A stretch of 64,000 nt of DNA from Zingiber officinale (taxonomy: Eukaryota > Streptophyta > Magnoliopsida > Zingiberales > Zingiberaceae). Positions within the stretch are counted from its first letter, which is position 1, and every line of letters begins with the position of its first letter. This document shows, in pieces, positions 1 to 11,880 of this stretch. A program made the translations under genes and the position numbers. Below the pieces are notes generated by a model that saw nothing but the letters and a program-made list of their open reading frames with translations, did no database searches and was not told the origin of the DNA. The stretch is taken from assembly GCF_018446385.1 (NCBI RefSeq), contig NC_056002.1, positions 10,736,894-10,800,893 on the forward strand. The letters are read 5' to 3'.

Positions 1-305
1 AAAGGTCTAGTCTATGGTGGTTGCTCCCATATCCAAGAAGGTCATGTGCCACATGCAGTACTGGAAACCAATTATGGAAAATATTTAATGGAATTAATAA
101 CTTAAGGTGATTTGGGTTAATCCGCAGAGACCCAAGTCAAAACCTAAAAGAACGAATAGATTAAGTTTTGGATCAAACGTGTTAAGTTCCGCAGGCGATC
201 CAAAATTTAATTTAAAAGAACACATGGTAGCTAGGAAAAGGTTCAGACCTTTGTACAAAATTTTTGTACAGTGGAACCTCTAGGTTTTCCGAGTAGCAAC
301 CAACA
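1..305 (+). mobile_element. 3' part of a Copia LTR, cut by the window edge
   Basis: This matches the last 300 or so bases of the long LTR seen whole at 20429-23015 and ends in the same CAACCAACA terminus. It abuts the minus-strand Copia coding remains that start at 306, so it is an insertion into that older element. Its left part lies outside the window, so solo LTR and full element cannot be told apart. Confidence 0.85.
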
Positions 306-3300
306 ACGGTGAGATAAACCAAGCTTCCAACAATAGTTCTGTACAAACTAGGATCCAACAAAGGTGAGCCATCAGATAGAGAATATCGAGCATTAGTCTC
401 AATAAAAGTATCAATAACTCTATTATCAGTAAGACGAGCATGCTCAAATAGATCAGATATATACTTTGACTGAGATAAAAGATAATCTTTCAAGGAATAA
501 GCAACCTTAATGCCTAGAAAGTAGCATAGTATACTCGTCTTTCATAGCAAAACAATGAGGCAACTCTGACTTCAAGAAAGCAATTTTATCAGAATCATCA
601 TCAGTAATAATCATGACATCAACATATAATGATAAAAGAATACGACTTGCACTCATACATCTGACAAACAATGCTGAATCATGATTACTAGGATGAAAAC
701 CAAACGAAATAATCACTGTAGAGAACTTCTCAAACCAAGCACAAGGTGCTTGTTTAAGACCATAAAGTGTTTTATGAAACCTGCAAACTTCACCAGGTTG
801 GTGTGAAATATCATAAAGAGGTGTCATATAAACTTTTTCATGAAGATCACCATTTAGAAAATGTATTCTTGACATCCATCTGAGATATTCTCTGTTGACA
901 AACAAAAGCAACGACAATCAGAGTACGAACAATCATTATTTTTGCAACAGGAGCAAATGTTTCCTCAAAATCCATGTCATACTCCTGAGAATAACTTTTA
1001 ACAACAAGACGAGCTTTGTATTGTTCAATAAATCCATCAAATTTAGTTTTGATCTTATATACCCAACGAGAGCTAATAGTATGTTTTTCTGATGACAATA
1101 GAACCAGATTCTATGTATGACTCTGATCCAAAGCAGTTAGTTTCTCAGCTAGAGCACTTTGTCAAAGTGGGTTACAAACAACTTCTCTATAGAATACGGG
1201 CTCAGAAAGACAATGAATAGATGCAACAAATGAAGCAAAAAATGAGAATAATCGGAGTAAGCAAAATCTAGTAGTTTAGTAGACTTACGAACACGAGTGA
1301 ATTGACGACGGTGGAGAGAAAGATCATCCACAACCTTAGGAGATGATTGGGTAGTGGCAGAAGGAGAAGCATGTAAAGCGAATATCTCGTGAACCAAAGT
1401 ACCAGATTCAGTTGAGCTACCAATAGGAGTTGTGGGTGAAGCTTCCTTAGTGTCGGTATTGAAAGGATTAATGCAAAGTAGATTTGACTTTGTTATATTA
1501 TACGAACTAGCTAGCAAGAATAGAAAAGAATGGAATATGTTCAAGAAATACAACATGACGAGAGACATACAATTTTTGACTAACGGAATCAAAGCAACGA
1601 TATTGTTTTTGACAAACACCATAACTCAGAAAGACACAAATAGCAGACCAAGAGGCTAATTTATTACGCTCGATATGTGGACGAAGGGCAAAGCAAGTAC
1701 AACCAAAAACATGCAAAGAAGAGTGGAGAGGAGCAAGCCCATACAATTTTTCAAAAGGTGACAAGCCTGTATTGTATGAGGTTGGAATTCTATTAATCAC
1801 GTGTGCATCGATAAGGATTGCTTCCCCCCAAAAGGTACTAGAAATACTGGCAAACAATAAAAATGAACGGGTTGTTTCAACAAGATGCCTATGTTTTCGT
1901 TCAGCCACACCATTCTGTTCAGGAGTATCTGTACACGAGGTTTGATGAATAGTACCATCAGAAGCAAGTAATTGTGAAAAATGATTTGAAGTGTATTCGT
2001 CCCCCAAATCATAACGAAACACTTTATGACACTAGAATGTTGAGTTTTCACAAGAGCTCTAAAGTTGTTGAAAAAGGTAAGATAATTAGAGCTATATGTC
2101 ATAAGATAAACCCAAGAATAATGAGTGCAATCATTAATAAATAAAACATAATACCTTGAACCCCCTTTTGTAGGAATAGGAGAGGGTCCCCACACATTAG
2201 AATGGATAAGATCAAATGGAGCAAAAGAAAAAGAAAGACTTTAAGAAAATGGTAAGGTAAAAAATTTGGTCAGTTTACAACCACTACAATCAGAAATATC
2301 AGAACTTTTTAAAGGTCCTAATACTCCTGTAGAAGCTAAAAACTGCAAACGAGACACCGAAACATTACCTAAATAAGAGTGTCATAAGTAAAAATCAGAA
2401 GATGAACGACTCAAATGAAAAGATGATAAATCTACACTTGAAGCTACAACTTTTGGTACTTTAAGTTGATCTAAAACATGGAGTCCTCCTTGCCTATGAC
2501 TGGTCCCAATCAACCTCTGAGATTACAGGTCCTTAACATAATATTTGGATAAAGAAAAAGAGACTAAGTATCCAGATTCACACAATTGACTAACAGAAAT
2601 AAGATTTAAAGTAAGACTCGGAATATAATAAACATTAGTAAGAGATAAAGAAGAGGTAACAATTTAACTAACACCTACTAATGATATAGAAATACCATCA
2701 GTAGTCACAATAGACATATATGAACTAGGAGAAAAAGAAACACAAGATGACAAATTGGATGATATATGATGAGAGGCATCAAAGTCCAAAATCCATAAGG
2801 ATGAAAATATACTTGAAATACCAGAAGATGATAAACATATATGAGAGGAAGCTGACATGGCAGAGGGCTGTAAAGCAAGGAACTGTTGAAACTGCTCAAA
2901 CATATATGAATCAGATTTACATAAAGTATCTGCACGACCAGGCATGATGACAGAACGAATAATTCTCAGAATAGCCAAACTGTAAGGATACACATTTGTA
3001 TGATCCGCAAAAACTAATATCAGGACGACCAGTGATCACACAAAGAATCTGAGGTAGAAAAAGATGTCAAATGTAGAAATCAGTAGTATAGGGTGTCGGT
3101 GCAAAATCAATAGAAAAAGACGTCAGTGCCGAAATCGACAACATAGGGCTTCGACATCGAAATCGGTAGAAAAGAGCGTCAGCGTCGAAATCGGTAGAAA
3201 ATAATGTTGGCGCTGAAATCGATAGGATAGGATGTCGGCGTCGAAATCGACGGAAAATAGATGTCGGCGCCGAAATCAACAGCAGCAGGACAGAAAATAG

Positions 3301-3589
3301 ATGTTGGCACTGAAATAAATAGCAACAGTAGGAGACAATAGTGGCAATAGGAAGCAATAATAGGGGGTTGTAGAAAAAATTAGGTCAGAAAAGGAGAACC
3401 GCTCTGATATCATGTAGAAATTAAGAGAAGAAAAAAACTAACCATATTATTGAATCTAAAATTGATACTTAGAAATACAGAGTATAAGGTCTTATATAGT
3501 TAAGTTAAGAAACCCTAAACTCTATTAAAAAAAGGAAAATGTCCAAATTGCTTTAAGAACTATAAACAAATAAATATATAATCTAACAA
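306..3589 (-). mobile_element. Decayed Ty1/Copia retrotransposon (fossil), truncated by an LTR insertion
   Basis: Read on the minus strand, the Copia order is visible. A tRNA-iMet-like primer site (TGATATCAGAGC) lies near 3400, a protease-like WILD..ASHH stretch near 2750, integrase with a PEQNGVAERKHR motif at about 1507-2195, and reverse transcriptase with LYGLKQAP and YVDVMI-like motifs at about 507-1100. The reading frames are broken in many places and gag is hardly recognisable. A putative short LTR covers about 3414-3589 (TGTAGAAATT to AATCTAACA). No partner LTR is in view, so that right limit is a guess. The element is old and is interrupted at 305/306. Confidence 0.85.
3085..3330. repeat. 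Degenerate tandem array in the leader of the Copia fossil
   Basis: About eight imperfect units of roughly 25-32 bp share a core like TCGGCGTCGAAATCGA followed by an A-rich spacer. They lie between the primer site and the first protein remains of the minus-strand Copia. Confidence 0.7.
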
Positions 3590-3980
3590 GAGTTTATTTA
3601 AGATGATGTGCGGGAAAAACAAAGAAGGAGAGAGCCATAAAACCTTCCCCAATAATTGGAAAAAGATCTTTTATTTTTTATCTTCATAAGTACTTATATG
3701 GTTCTCTGAAGAGTATTTCCACATCAGCAAGAATATCATCATTGTAGGGGCCAAAGAGGAGAGTATATTCGATAGTTGTTGGTTGTCTTTCTACTCATCT
3801 AGCGCCACATGTCAGTAGGAGGGGTATCTAGGAGACCGAGTTTGACAACCTCATAACCATCACACCATTCTCGAGATGCCACACATCTAATTAGTTTGCA
3901 ACTATTGCCAGCGAGCTTGTGTAGGACACAAACTTATTTTAAGGATGTAGAAAATGACATTAGTACAGAGTGTCTTTGAA
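3590..3980. other. Unassigned flank between two retrotransposons
   Basis: There is no gene or repeat I recognise. It separates the putative LTR of the minus-strand Copia from the GGAGA target duplication (3981-3985) of the next element. Confidence 0.4.
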
Positions 3981-5319
3981 GGAGATGTTAGAATGTATAC
4001 TAAAAGCCTAGCTTTTGGTATAAAACATTTATCTAGAAATAAGAATCACATTGGTCAAATGTCTACATTTGTGATAAATGTAGTTGTTCAATTAATTTAT
4101 ATTGTAGATAACATGGTGTGTGGTGTCACACACAGAAGATCATGTTATCAGTACCTTATAAATTATAAACAGAAGCTCACGACCATGATGGAAAGGAACA
4201 AACCATTGGAAGGTTGTAGTGTAATTAGGTGTTAGTTTATCTTAACTATATAATTACACTAGTACACTAAGAGTGTATTGAGTAGGACCATTAGAGGTCG
4301 TTTCTTTTATACTGACTTTATAAAGGAACAAAGATCTCAATTATTATGGAAGTGTGTGCTCTTAATCCTAATATAATAACAAGCACATATATTTGATATT
4401 TATTTCTTTAATTTATCAATGGGTGAGATTTAGTTCGATGAATCAATAAGCCCGATAAGTTGGGAAATGATATCACTTATAGTGTGTGTTGTTGATTATA
4501 GAAGGAAACTGTGTCCTAGTAATCTAGGTAGAGAATGTCCCCAAGAGGAGCTCATAAGGATTGTCATGTTAAACCCTGCAGGTGGACTTAGTCCGATATG
4601 ACGATGAAGTTGAGTGGTACTACTCTTTGAGCTAGATATTAATTAAGTGAGTTGTCAGTAACTTACTAAATTAGTGGACATTTGTTATCTTAAACACAGG
4701 GAGATTAACATGTTAGGATCCTTTGTACGGCTAGAGAGGGGGGGTGTGAATAGCCGCCCCAAATCGCTCGCGTTTCTTCCTACACTTCGTTAGCGCAGCG
4801 GAAAAATAAACTAGAAACGAAAGGAAGAATATCAAACCTTAGACGCAGCGATGTAACGAGGTTCGGAGATGATACTCCTACTCCTCGGCGTGTCCGTAAG
4901 GTGGACGAGCCCTATCAATCCGTCGGTGGATGAGTCCCCGGAGAACCGGCTAATGTCAAACTCCTTGTGGGTGGAGAAACCTCGCCACAAACGTTTGCAA
5001 AAGCAAACAAAGAGTACAAGTACAAAGAATAAGCAAGAAATACAGTAAGAATACACAAGCACTCTACCAATCTTGCTTTCTCGTCGACTGGAGTCCGGAT
5101 GAAGCAGCAGCTTCAAAAACCCTAACAGCAGCAGCTGTTCCAGTCGGGGAAGCTCACGCGAAGCTTGCGAGGAAGGAACTCAACAGAGCTCAAGCACCAG
5201 AACAGCAGCTCTGTAGCAGAAGAGAAGAAGAAGAAGAAGGAGTGCAGCAGCAGCCCTCGACCCCTTTATACCTGCGAAGAAAACAGCGAAGAAACTAGCC
5301 GTTGCGTCGCAACGGCTAG

Positions 5320-5735
5320 AACCCTGATCGATGCGTGGACCGATCAGCAACATCTGATCGTGCGGACCGATCGTGAAGAACCTGTTACGTTCCGCCCCTG
5401 ATCGGTTCATGGACCGATCAGCTCGCTACCGATCGGTCCCCGGCCGATCGCCGATGTCTGTAACCTTCGTGGTACTACGATCGATGGACCGATCAGATAT
5501 AGCCGATCGGTCCACGCATCGATCCCACCGGCTCTTCCTTCAGCGGCGTCGTCTCTGATCGGTCCCCGATCGGGATACTGATCGGTGGACCGATCACTCT
5601 CTTTGCCGTTCGCTTGCGATTGGTCACTGATCGATGGCAAAATCGAACAGAGCTTCTGTCATATCGATCGGTCACCGGACCGATCGGGACACAAAGCCAT
5701 CGGATCGGTCGGTGACCGATCCAGGAGCTCAGATT
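5320..5735. repeat. GATCGGTCC/GGACCGATC palindrome array (left LTR)
   Basis: About ten imperfect palindromes of the type GATCGGTCC-n-GGACCGATC are strung together at irregular spacing. They lie about 60 bp upstream, in minus-strand sense, of the TATAAA at 5265-5270. Confidence 0.88.
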
Positions 5736-5879
5736 GCCCGAATCCCAAGACTTCAGCATCCGGTCAACCTTGACCTATTGGTACTTCATCCTAGCATCTG
5801 GTCACTCCCTCGACCTGCTAGAACTCACCAAGTGTCGGTCAATCCTTTGACCTACTTGGACTTTCCTCAACACCGGATG

Positions 5880-6410
5880 TCCGATCATCACGATCCATCT
5901 GGATTTTCTCCTGCTTCACTTACGGGACTTTCACCGCTTCACTCACCGAGTTTCCACCGCCTAACATCCAGTTAGGACTTTCCCACCGCCTGACTTCACT
6001 CACGGGACTTTCACCTGCTTCACTCACCGGGACTTTCCTTTCACCTAGCTTCACTCACTAGGATTTTCACCGCCTCACTCACCGGGATTTCCACCGCCTA
6101 GCTTCACTCACTAGGTCTTTCCCTGCCTGGCTTCACTCACCGGGACTTTCTCCACCGCCTGGCTTCACTCACCGGACTTTCCCACCGCCTGGCTTCACTC
6201 ACGGGACTTTCTCGTCCAAACTCCTGTTTGGACTTTCCCGTGCAAGTCTCCATACTTGGACTTTCCGCGTGCCCACCTTGGACTTTTCCCGTGCCAAGTC
6301 TCCGTGCTTGGACTTTTCCGAGCCAAGTCTCCATACTTGGACTTTTCGCGTGCCAAGCCCCCTGCTTGGACTTTTCCTTGCCAAGTCTCCATACTTGGAC
6401 TTTTCAGTCA
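5880..6410. repeat. Two adjoining minisatellites in the left LTR
   Basis: About 5880-6205 consists of units around TTCACTCACCGGGACTTTC. About 6205-6410 consists of units of roughly 30 bp with TACTTGGACTTTTCCGTGCC-like cores. The same two arrays recur in the right LTR. Open frames such as METWQGKVQ run through them and are not genes. Confidence 0.85.
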
Positions 6411-6639
6411 ACCAGGTCAACCTTGACCTGGGGCACCAAAACTCTCCCAACCATCTATTCTTGTCTCACATCAAGAATACAACTCTTCCACGAGTGTCAA
6501 ACATCAACATGCAACTCAACTAGGTCAATCTTGACCTAAGGTTGCATCAACAATCTTCCCAAGTCAAACATCAAAATACAACTCGAGTCAAGTCAACCAG
6601 TTGGTCAACCAGTCAACCTTGACCTAAGGTTGCACAACA

Positions 6640-8676
6640 ATCTCCCCTTTTGATGTTTGACAAAACTATAATCAAGTTAGGTTAACCCGATAACCCAACT
6701 TAGGTTTTCAACCATCTTCCAATGTCCAATGTTCTTTCCTTGAACATTCTCGGTTCTCCCATTAGGTTAACCCGATAACCTAACTTGGGTTCTCCAATAG
6801 TTCTCCCCCTTTTTGACACACATCAAAAAGAATTCCAATGTTCTTCCTTGAACATTCCTTGACATTCTTCCCCTAGCTTAGGTTAACCCGATAACCTAAC
6901 TTGGGTTCTCCAATAAACACTCTCCCCTTTTTGACACACATCAAAAAGTAAAAGGAGGATATCAAGGTCAAAAGTTTCTTCCTAATGAAAGTCCCATACC
7001 TTTCATTGAAACTCTTAATTTCCCCCTTGATACTAAACTCAACAATCAACTTAGTGATAATCTCATATCACTAATCCTCAAAAGTTTTAAGGAGTAAAAA
7101 CTCCCCCTAAAAGTCAACTCCCCCTTGACAATTAGGTAAAAACTCCCCCTTAAAGGTCAACTCCCCCTTGACCATTGCACCAACAATGTCTTTGAGAGTT
7201 CCAAACCTTTAGAAATCCAAAATCACAACTTCCATAACTGAAATTTCAGACAACAGCTGAAATTCAGCAGGTTGGCACGCCCTGATCGGTCCCCGGACCG
7301 ATCAGAACCCCTCTGGATCGGTCCCCAGACCGATCCAGCCTTTCACCAGATCGCAGTGCTACTGGAACTCACTGGATCGGTCTACAGACCGATCCACAAT
7401 ACTCTGGATCGGTCCGCAGACCGATCAGAGCTTCCCTGGACATCCAGCCACTGAAATCAGAATTTCTGATTTCCCCTTCCGGAAATTCAGAAACTCCTAG
7501 AAAATTCCAGAAAATTCGAAAAATTACGAAACTTTGAGGATACATTCCTCATGTCATACACTATCATGGAAAAATAGTTTTCTATGAAAATAGTTTCCAT
7601 TTTCAAATCTTGATACAAAATTCGAAAACTTTGAAATAGTTCAAAGTTAAGTCATCTTTGTATCATCTTGCTCAATGAAGAATGCTATCACTAGGAAAGC
7701 TTCATCAAGGTTTTTCAAATCAATTTTAAAATGCTTTTAAAACCATTTGAATTTAGGACCATAATCTTAGGGCTAAATGTACATGACTTGTACACAAGCT
7801 TTCCCTATGATCCCTATTTTCTTGAATTAGGCTCATCTAGGTACAAAACCTATGCACCTTGATCCTAACTCATGATCCTAATATCTCACACACATCTAAA
7901 GTGTATCAAACACATCCAAGTCAATTTTGATGTGAGATATGGGTTAAGGTCAACTTAGGCTAAGTTCTCATGCATTTTCTAAACACCAATTTGATCTCAA
8001 TATCAAATTATATGTTTGTCCTTAAATCAATTCAATTGATTATTAATGCAAGAGATGATGACATGGCATAAAATGGTATCATAAATGAAAACATGTGCCA
8101 ATGTCATGATGTCATGGCATAAAGTTTGAAACTAAACTAACACATGACATATAGATAACCTAAGCATTATCATGACATTTCAAATGATAATAAGATAAAT
8201 ATGATGTCATGGCATGGCATATGGCAACCAATCATGGTAAGTTAGCATAGATAAATATACCTAGATTACCTATCTAAGTATCCTTAACCACTTTGCTAAC
8301 TTAAAATCTAACCCTAGATTGCCCAAAGTGCTCCAAGAAAATGTCAAAACTCAAATTGGCATTTCTTGATCTCTTGTTTGATTTATACCATTTAAGATTT
8401 TACAAGAGTAGCACTTCTAAGTTAAGGCCCGGGCCTAAGAGAATATCAAAATCCCAATTCGATATTTCTCTAGGTTTTTCCAAATTGTGTCAATTTAAAG
8501 TAAGATTAATATATTCTTACTTTGGCACAACTTACTCTTCCAAGGAGTGAATGATAAAGATTATTCCATTTCATTTTCAAAGGTTCCCAAAAACCTTGAA
8601 AATGCTCCTTGAGTGTCAATTTCCTCAAAGTTGGGTTAACTACCCTTCTTATTGGAGTTGACACTCTCTAACCCAT
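6640..8676. other. Non-coding interior of the TR-GAG element
   Basis: There is no protein family here, and the pol genes are absent. It contains repeated short motifs (TTAGGTTAACCCGATAACC at about 6680-6900, CTCCCCCTT at about 7090-7170). A second small set of GATCGGTCC palindromes lies at about 7275-7440, outside the LTRs. The rest is AT-rich. Confidence 0.7.
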
Positions 8677-10149
8677 CTATGGGGTAGAGAAGATGCTCTT
8701 AGGAACCCAATACCTATTTGAGCTCATTGGGTTCACTAAAAATTCACTAGGGATAACTTCCCTAGCAACCCTCCTAATGACCCTCTTAGGCTTTAAAGCC
8801 TTGGTCATTTGGGTCTCATCAAGGTCAACTATAGGGGTGACTTCCCTTGTGACCTTGGTGGTGGTCTTCCTAGCCCTAGGTTTTGTTCCATAATCGAATG
8901 GAACACTATGATAAGTGGGCTTGACCACTTGGGACTTAGGTTTGTGACCCAAACCTTTCTTGTCCTTGAACATTTGACCCTTAGGCCCTAGAGTTGACTT
9001 CTCTAAATTTTTAAGGGCCTTTTCTAGAGTATCAAGCCTTGACCTCAAGACTTGATTCTCCGTTTCTAATACCTCAATTTTTGATTTATCACTCTTCCTT
9101 GAGGTATTCCTAGGCATATGTCTCGTCTTCTTGGGATTTCTACCTAGGTTTTCCTTAACTTTAGAAGCGTTAATCCTAGGGTTGGTGTTTCTAGTGTTAT
9201 CCTTACCTAGACTAACATGCTTGGCACCTAAGCACATATATCGATTCCTAAGATTATCATGCTTATCATTCTTGACAATTGCAATAAAACTACTAGCATG
9301 TGTTCTATTTGAATTGCAAGAATGAGACTTAAATGTTACCTTAGGGTTTGCCTTAGCTCCCCCTATCAATGTGCCCGGTCTCTTGCCCTTGTGAGGTTGC
9401 CTCCCCCTTGGACATTGACTCCGATAGTGTCCCCGTTGCTTGCATTGAAAGCACACGATGTGCTCCTTGCCCTTGCGTTTCGGGACTCCGGCTTCCTTGA
9501 CCTTTGGCGCCGGTGGAGTCTTTCTTACCCTCTTTGGACACTTACTCTTGTAATGTCCATGTTCCCTACACTCAAAGCACATAATATGTAATTTGATTGA
9601 ACTTAAATTGCTTGAGTTACCTAGGGTTGAGGGTGGATGCGAGCTCTCTTCTTCATCCCTCCCGGAGGTAGAAGCTTCTTCTTCTTGCTTCGAACTTGAA
9701 GAAGAACTCTCCTCCTCTTCTTCCTTGGATGTTGAGTAGCCCTCAACTCCCAATTCGCTTCTTCCATGATGTGAGCTACTTGACTCACTAGGCTCCTCTT
9801 CATGGCTTGAAGTGGAGCTCTCCTCATGGAGTTTGTCCAAGTTGTTCCACAACTCCTTGGCATTGTTGTACCTATCTATCTTGCACAAGACATTATTAGG
9901 TAAAGCAAATTCAATAATTTTTGTTACCTCGTCATTGATTTCGGATTGTCGGATTTGCTCTTTCGTCCACTCCTTCTTCTTGATAGGTTTTCCTTCCTCA
10001 TCCATCGGAGGGGAAAACCCTTCTTGTACACAAAACCAATTTAACATATTAGTTCTAAGAAAATACATCATCCTTACCTTCCAATATGTGAAGTTGTCGT
10101 GAGACTCGTAGAAGGGTTGAATGGTGATGTCTTCTCCATAGAGATCCAT
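8677..10149 (-). CDS. Copia-type Gag of the TR-GAG element (490 aa)
   Basis: The single long minus-strand frame encodes a nucleocapsid-type Gag. The N-terminal part (FYESHDNFTYWKVRMMYFL, then ELWNNLDKLHE) is typical of plant Copia Gag (DUF4219/UBN2). A Ser/Glu-rich acidic stretch follows. Two CX2CX4HX4C zinc knuckles then appear (CFECREHGHYKSKC and CFQCKQRGHYRSQC, about 9410-9590). The tail is basic. I place the start at the first ATG (10149); an upstream GTG in the same frame overlaps the primer site. It is the only protein gene in the element. In this family Gag forms the virus-like particle that packages element RNA. Confidence 0.85.
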   Translation of the reverse strand: MDLYGEDITIQPFYESHDNFTYWKVRMMYFLRTNMLNWFCVQEGFSPPMDEEGKPIKKKEWTKEQIRQSEINDEVTKIIEFALPNNVLCKIDRYNNAKELWNNLDKLHEESSTSSHEEEPSESSSSHHGRSELGVEGYSTSKEEEEESSSSSSKQEEEASTSGRDEEESSHPPSTLGNSSNLSSIKLHIMCFECREHGHYKSKCPKRVRKTPPAPKVKEAGVPKRKGKEHIVCFQCKQRGHYRSQCPRGRQPHKGKRPGTLIGGAKANPKVTFKSHSCNSNRTHASSFIAIVKNDKHDNLRNRYMCLGAKHVSLGKDNTRNTNPRINASKVKENLGRNPKKTRHMPRNTSRKSDKSKIEVLETENQVLRSRLDTLEKALKNLEKSTLGPKGQMFKDKKGLGHKPKSQVVKPTYHSVPFDYGTKPRARKTTTKVTREVTPIVDLDETQMTKALKPKRVIRRVAREVIPSEFLVNPMSSNRYWVPKSIFSTP

Positions 10150-10196
10150 CTCTAGCCCGTGCTCCCCCGGGTGTTGATCCGTCGAAGAGCGGCCTC

Positions 10197-10208
10197 GCTC
10201 TGATACCA
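10197..10208 (-). promoter_or_regulatory. Primer-binding site (tRNA-iMet) of the TR-GAG element
   Basis: TGGTATCAGAGC on the minus strand matches the initiator-Met tRNA 3' end used by Copia elements. It lies two bases inside the LTR. Confidence 0.9.
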
Positions 10209-10794
10209 CTTGTTAGGATCCTTTGTACGGCTAGAGAGGGGGGGTGTGAATAGCCGCCCCAAATCGCTCGCGTTTCTTCCTACACTTCGTTAGCGCAGCG
10301 GAAAAATAAACTAGAAACGAAAGGAAGAATATCAAACCTTAGACGCAGCGATGTAACGAGGTTCGGAGATGATACTCCTACTCCTCGGCGTGTCCGTAAG
10401 GTGGACGAGCCCTATCAATCCGTCGGTGGATGAGTCCCCGGAGAACCGGCTAATGTCAAACTCCTTGTGGGTGGAGAAACCTCGCCACAAACGTTTGCAA
10501 AAGCAAACAAAGAGTACAAGTACAAAGAATAAGCAAGAAATACAGTAAGAATACACAAGCACTCTACCAATCTTGCTTTCTCGTCGACTGGAGTCCGGAT
10601 GAAGCAGCAGCTTCAAAAACCCTAACAGCAGCAGCTGTTCCAGTCGGGGAAGCTCACGCGAAGCTTGCGAAGAAGGAACTCAACAAAGCTCGCACACAGG
10701 AGCAGGCGAGAAGAAGAAGAAGAAGGAGTGCGCGCTGGCCTCGTTATACTGCGAGAGAAACAGCGAAGAAACTAGCCGTTGCGTCGCAAAGGCT

Positions 10795-11185
10795 GATCTG
10801 GGGACCGATCAGGGAAATCCTGATCGGTCTGCGGACCGATCGAGGGAAGCATGCTTCTGTTCCGTCCTGATCGGTTCATGGACCGTCGGGCCCGATCGGT
10901 CCCCGCATCGATCTGAAACCTTGCGTACTCGATCGATGCGTGGACCGATCGGGACATAGCCGGATCGGTCCGCCGTCGGTAACTCTTCCTTCGCGGCGTC
11001 GTCTCACGATCGGTCCCCCCGATCATCTTTGATCGATGCGTGGGACCGATCGGCCTCTCTTTGCCTCTGCTGGCGATTGGTCACCGATCGATAGCAAAAC
11101 GAAGAGCTTCGATATCGATCGGTCACGGACCGATCAAAGCAACAGATCATCCGGATCGATGCGGTGGACCGATCCGAGCTTGGGT
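10795..11185. repeat. GATCGGTCC/GGACCGATC palindrome array (right LTR)
   Basis: Same arrangement as at 5320-5735 but with a different number and order of units. A TATA-like TATAAC lies on the minus strand near 10743-10748. Confidence 0.85.
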
Positions 11186-11384
11186 TTGGCCCAAACCAAG
11201 TCCCAAGACTTCAAACCAATATCCGGTCAACCTTGACCTATTGGTACTTCATCCCTAGCATCCGGTCACCCTTGACTGCTAGAACTTCCTCGCCAAGTGT
11301 CCGGTCAATCCCTTTGACCTACTTGGACTTTCTCAACACCGGATGTCCGATCATCCCCGATCCATCTGGATTTTCCTCGCCTGC

Positions 11385-11880
11385 TTCACTTACGGGACTT
11401 TCACCGGCTTCACTCACCAGGATTTCACACTGCCTAACATCCGAGTTAGGACTTTCCCCCTGGCTTCACTCACGGGACTTTCACCTGCACCCGGACTTTC
11501 CCTTTCACCTAGCTTCACTCACTAGGATTTTCACCGCCTGCTTCAGGACCGTCACACCGCCTAGCTTCACTCACTAGGGCTTTCCCTCTGCCTAGCTTCA
11601 CGCACTTCTCCACTGCCCGGCTTCACTCACGGGACTTTCCATTGCTTCACTCACCGGGACTTTTCGCGTGCCAAGCTACCTGCTTGGACTTTTCCCCGTG
11701 CCAAGTCTCCGTACTTGGACTTTCCGCGTGCCAAGCTACCTGCTTGGACTTTTCCCCGTGCCAAGTCTCCGTACTTGGACTTTTCCAGTGCCAAGTCTCC
11801 ATACTTGGACTTTTCGCGTGCCAAGCTCCCTGCTTGGACTTTTCCGTTTGCCAAGTCTCCATACTTGGACTTTTCAGGTC
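11385..11880. repeat. Two adjoining minisatellites in the right LTR
   Basis: Counterpart of 5880-6410. The TACTTGGAC/TGCTTGGAC array at about 11640-11880 is very regular, with alternating units of about 29-31 bp. Confidence 0.85.

Larger units (their letters stand above)
4711..6639 (-). repeat. 3' LTR of the TR-GAG element
   Basis: On the plus strand it starts TGTTAGGATCC and ends GCACAACA. In transcription order it holds a promoter-side zone with two minisatellites (about 5880-6410), a palindrome array (about 5320-5735), and a TATAAA on the minus strand at 5265-5270. Confidence 0.9.

Noticed and set aside
4832-5116. 94-aa open frame, identical at 10332-10616
   Set aside because: It is part of the duplicated LTR, on which any open frame would appear twice. 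No protein family is seen.
11640-11880. Regular short direct repeats that look like a CRISPR array
   Set aside because: They lie in an LTR of a plant retrotransposon, the spacers are themselves repeats, and the same array recurs in the partner LTR.
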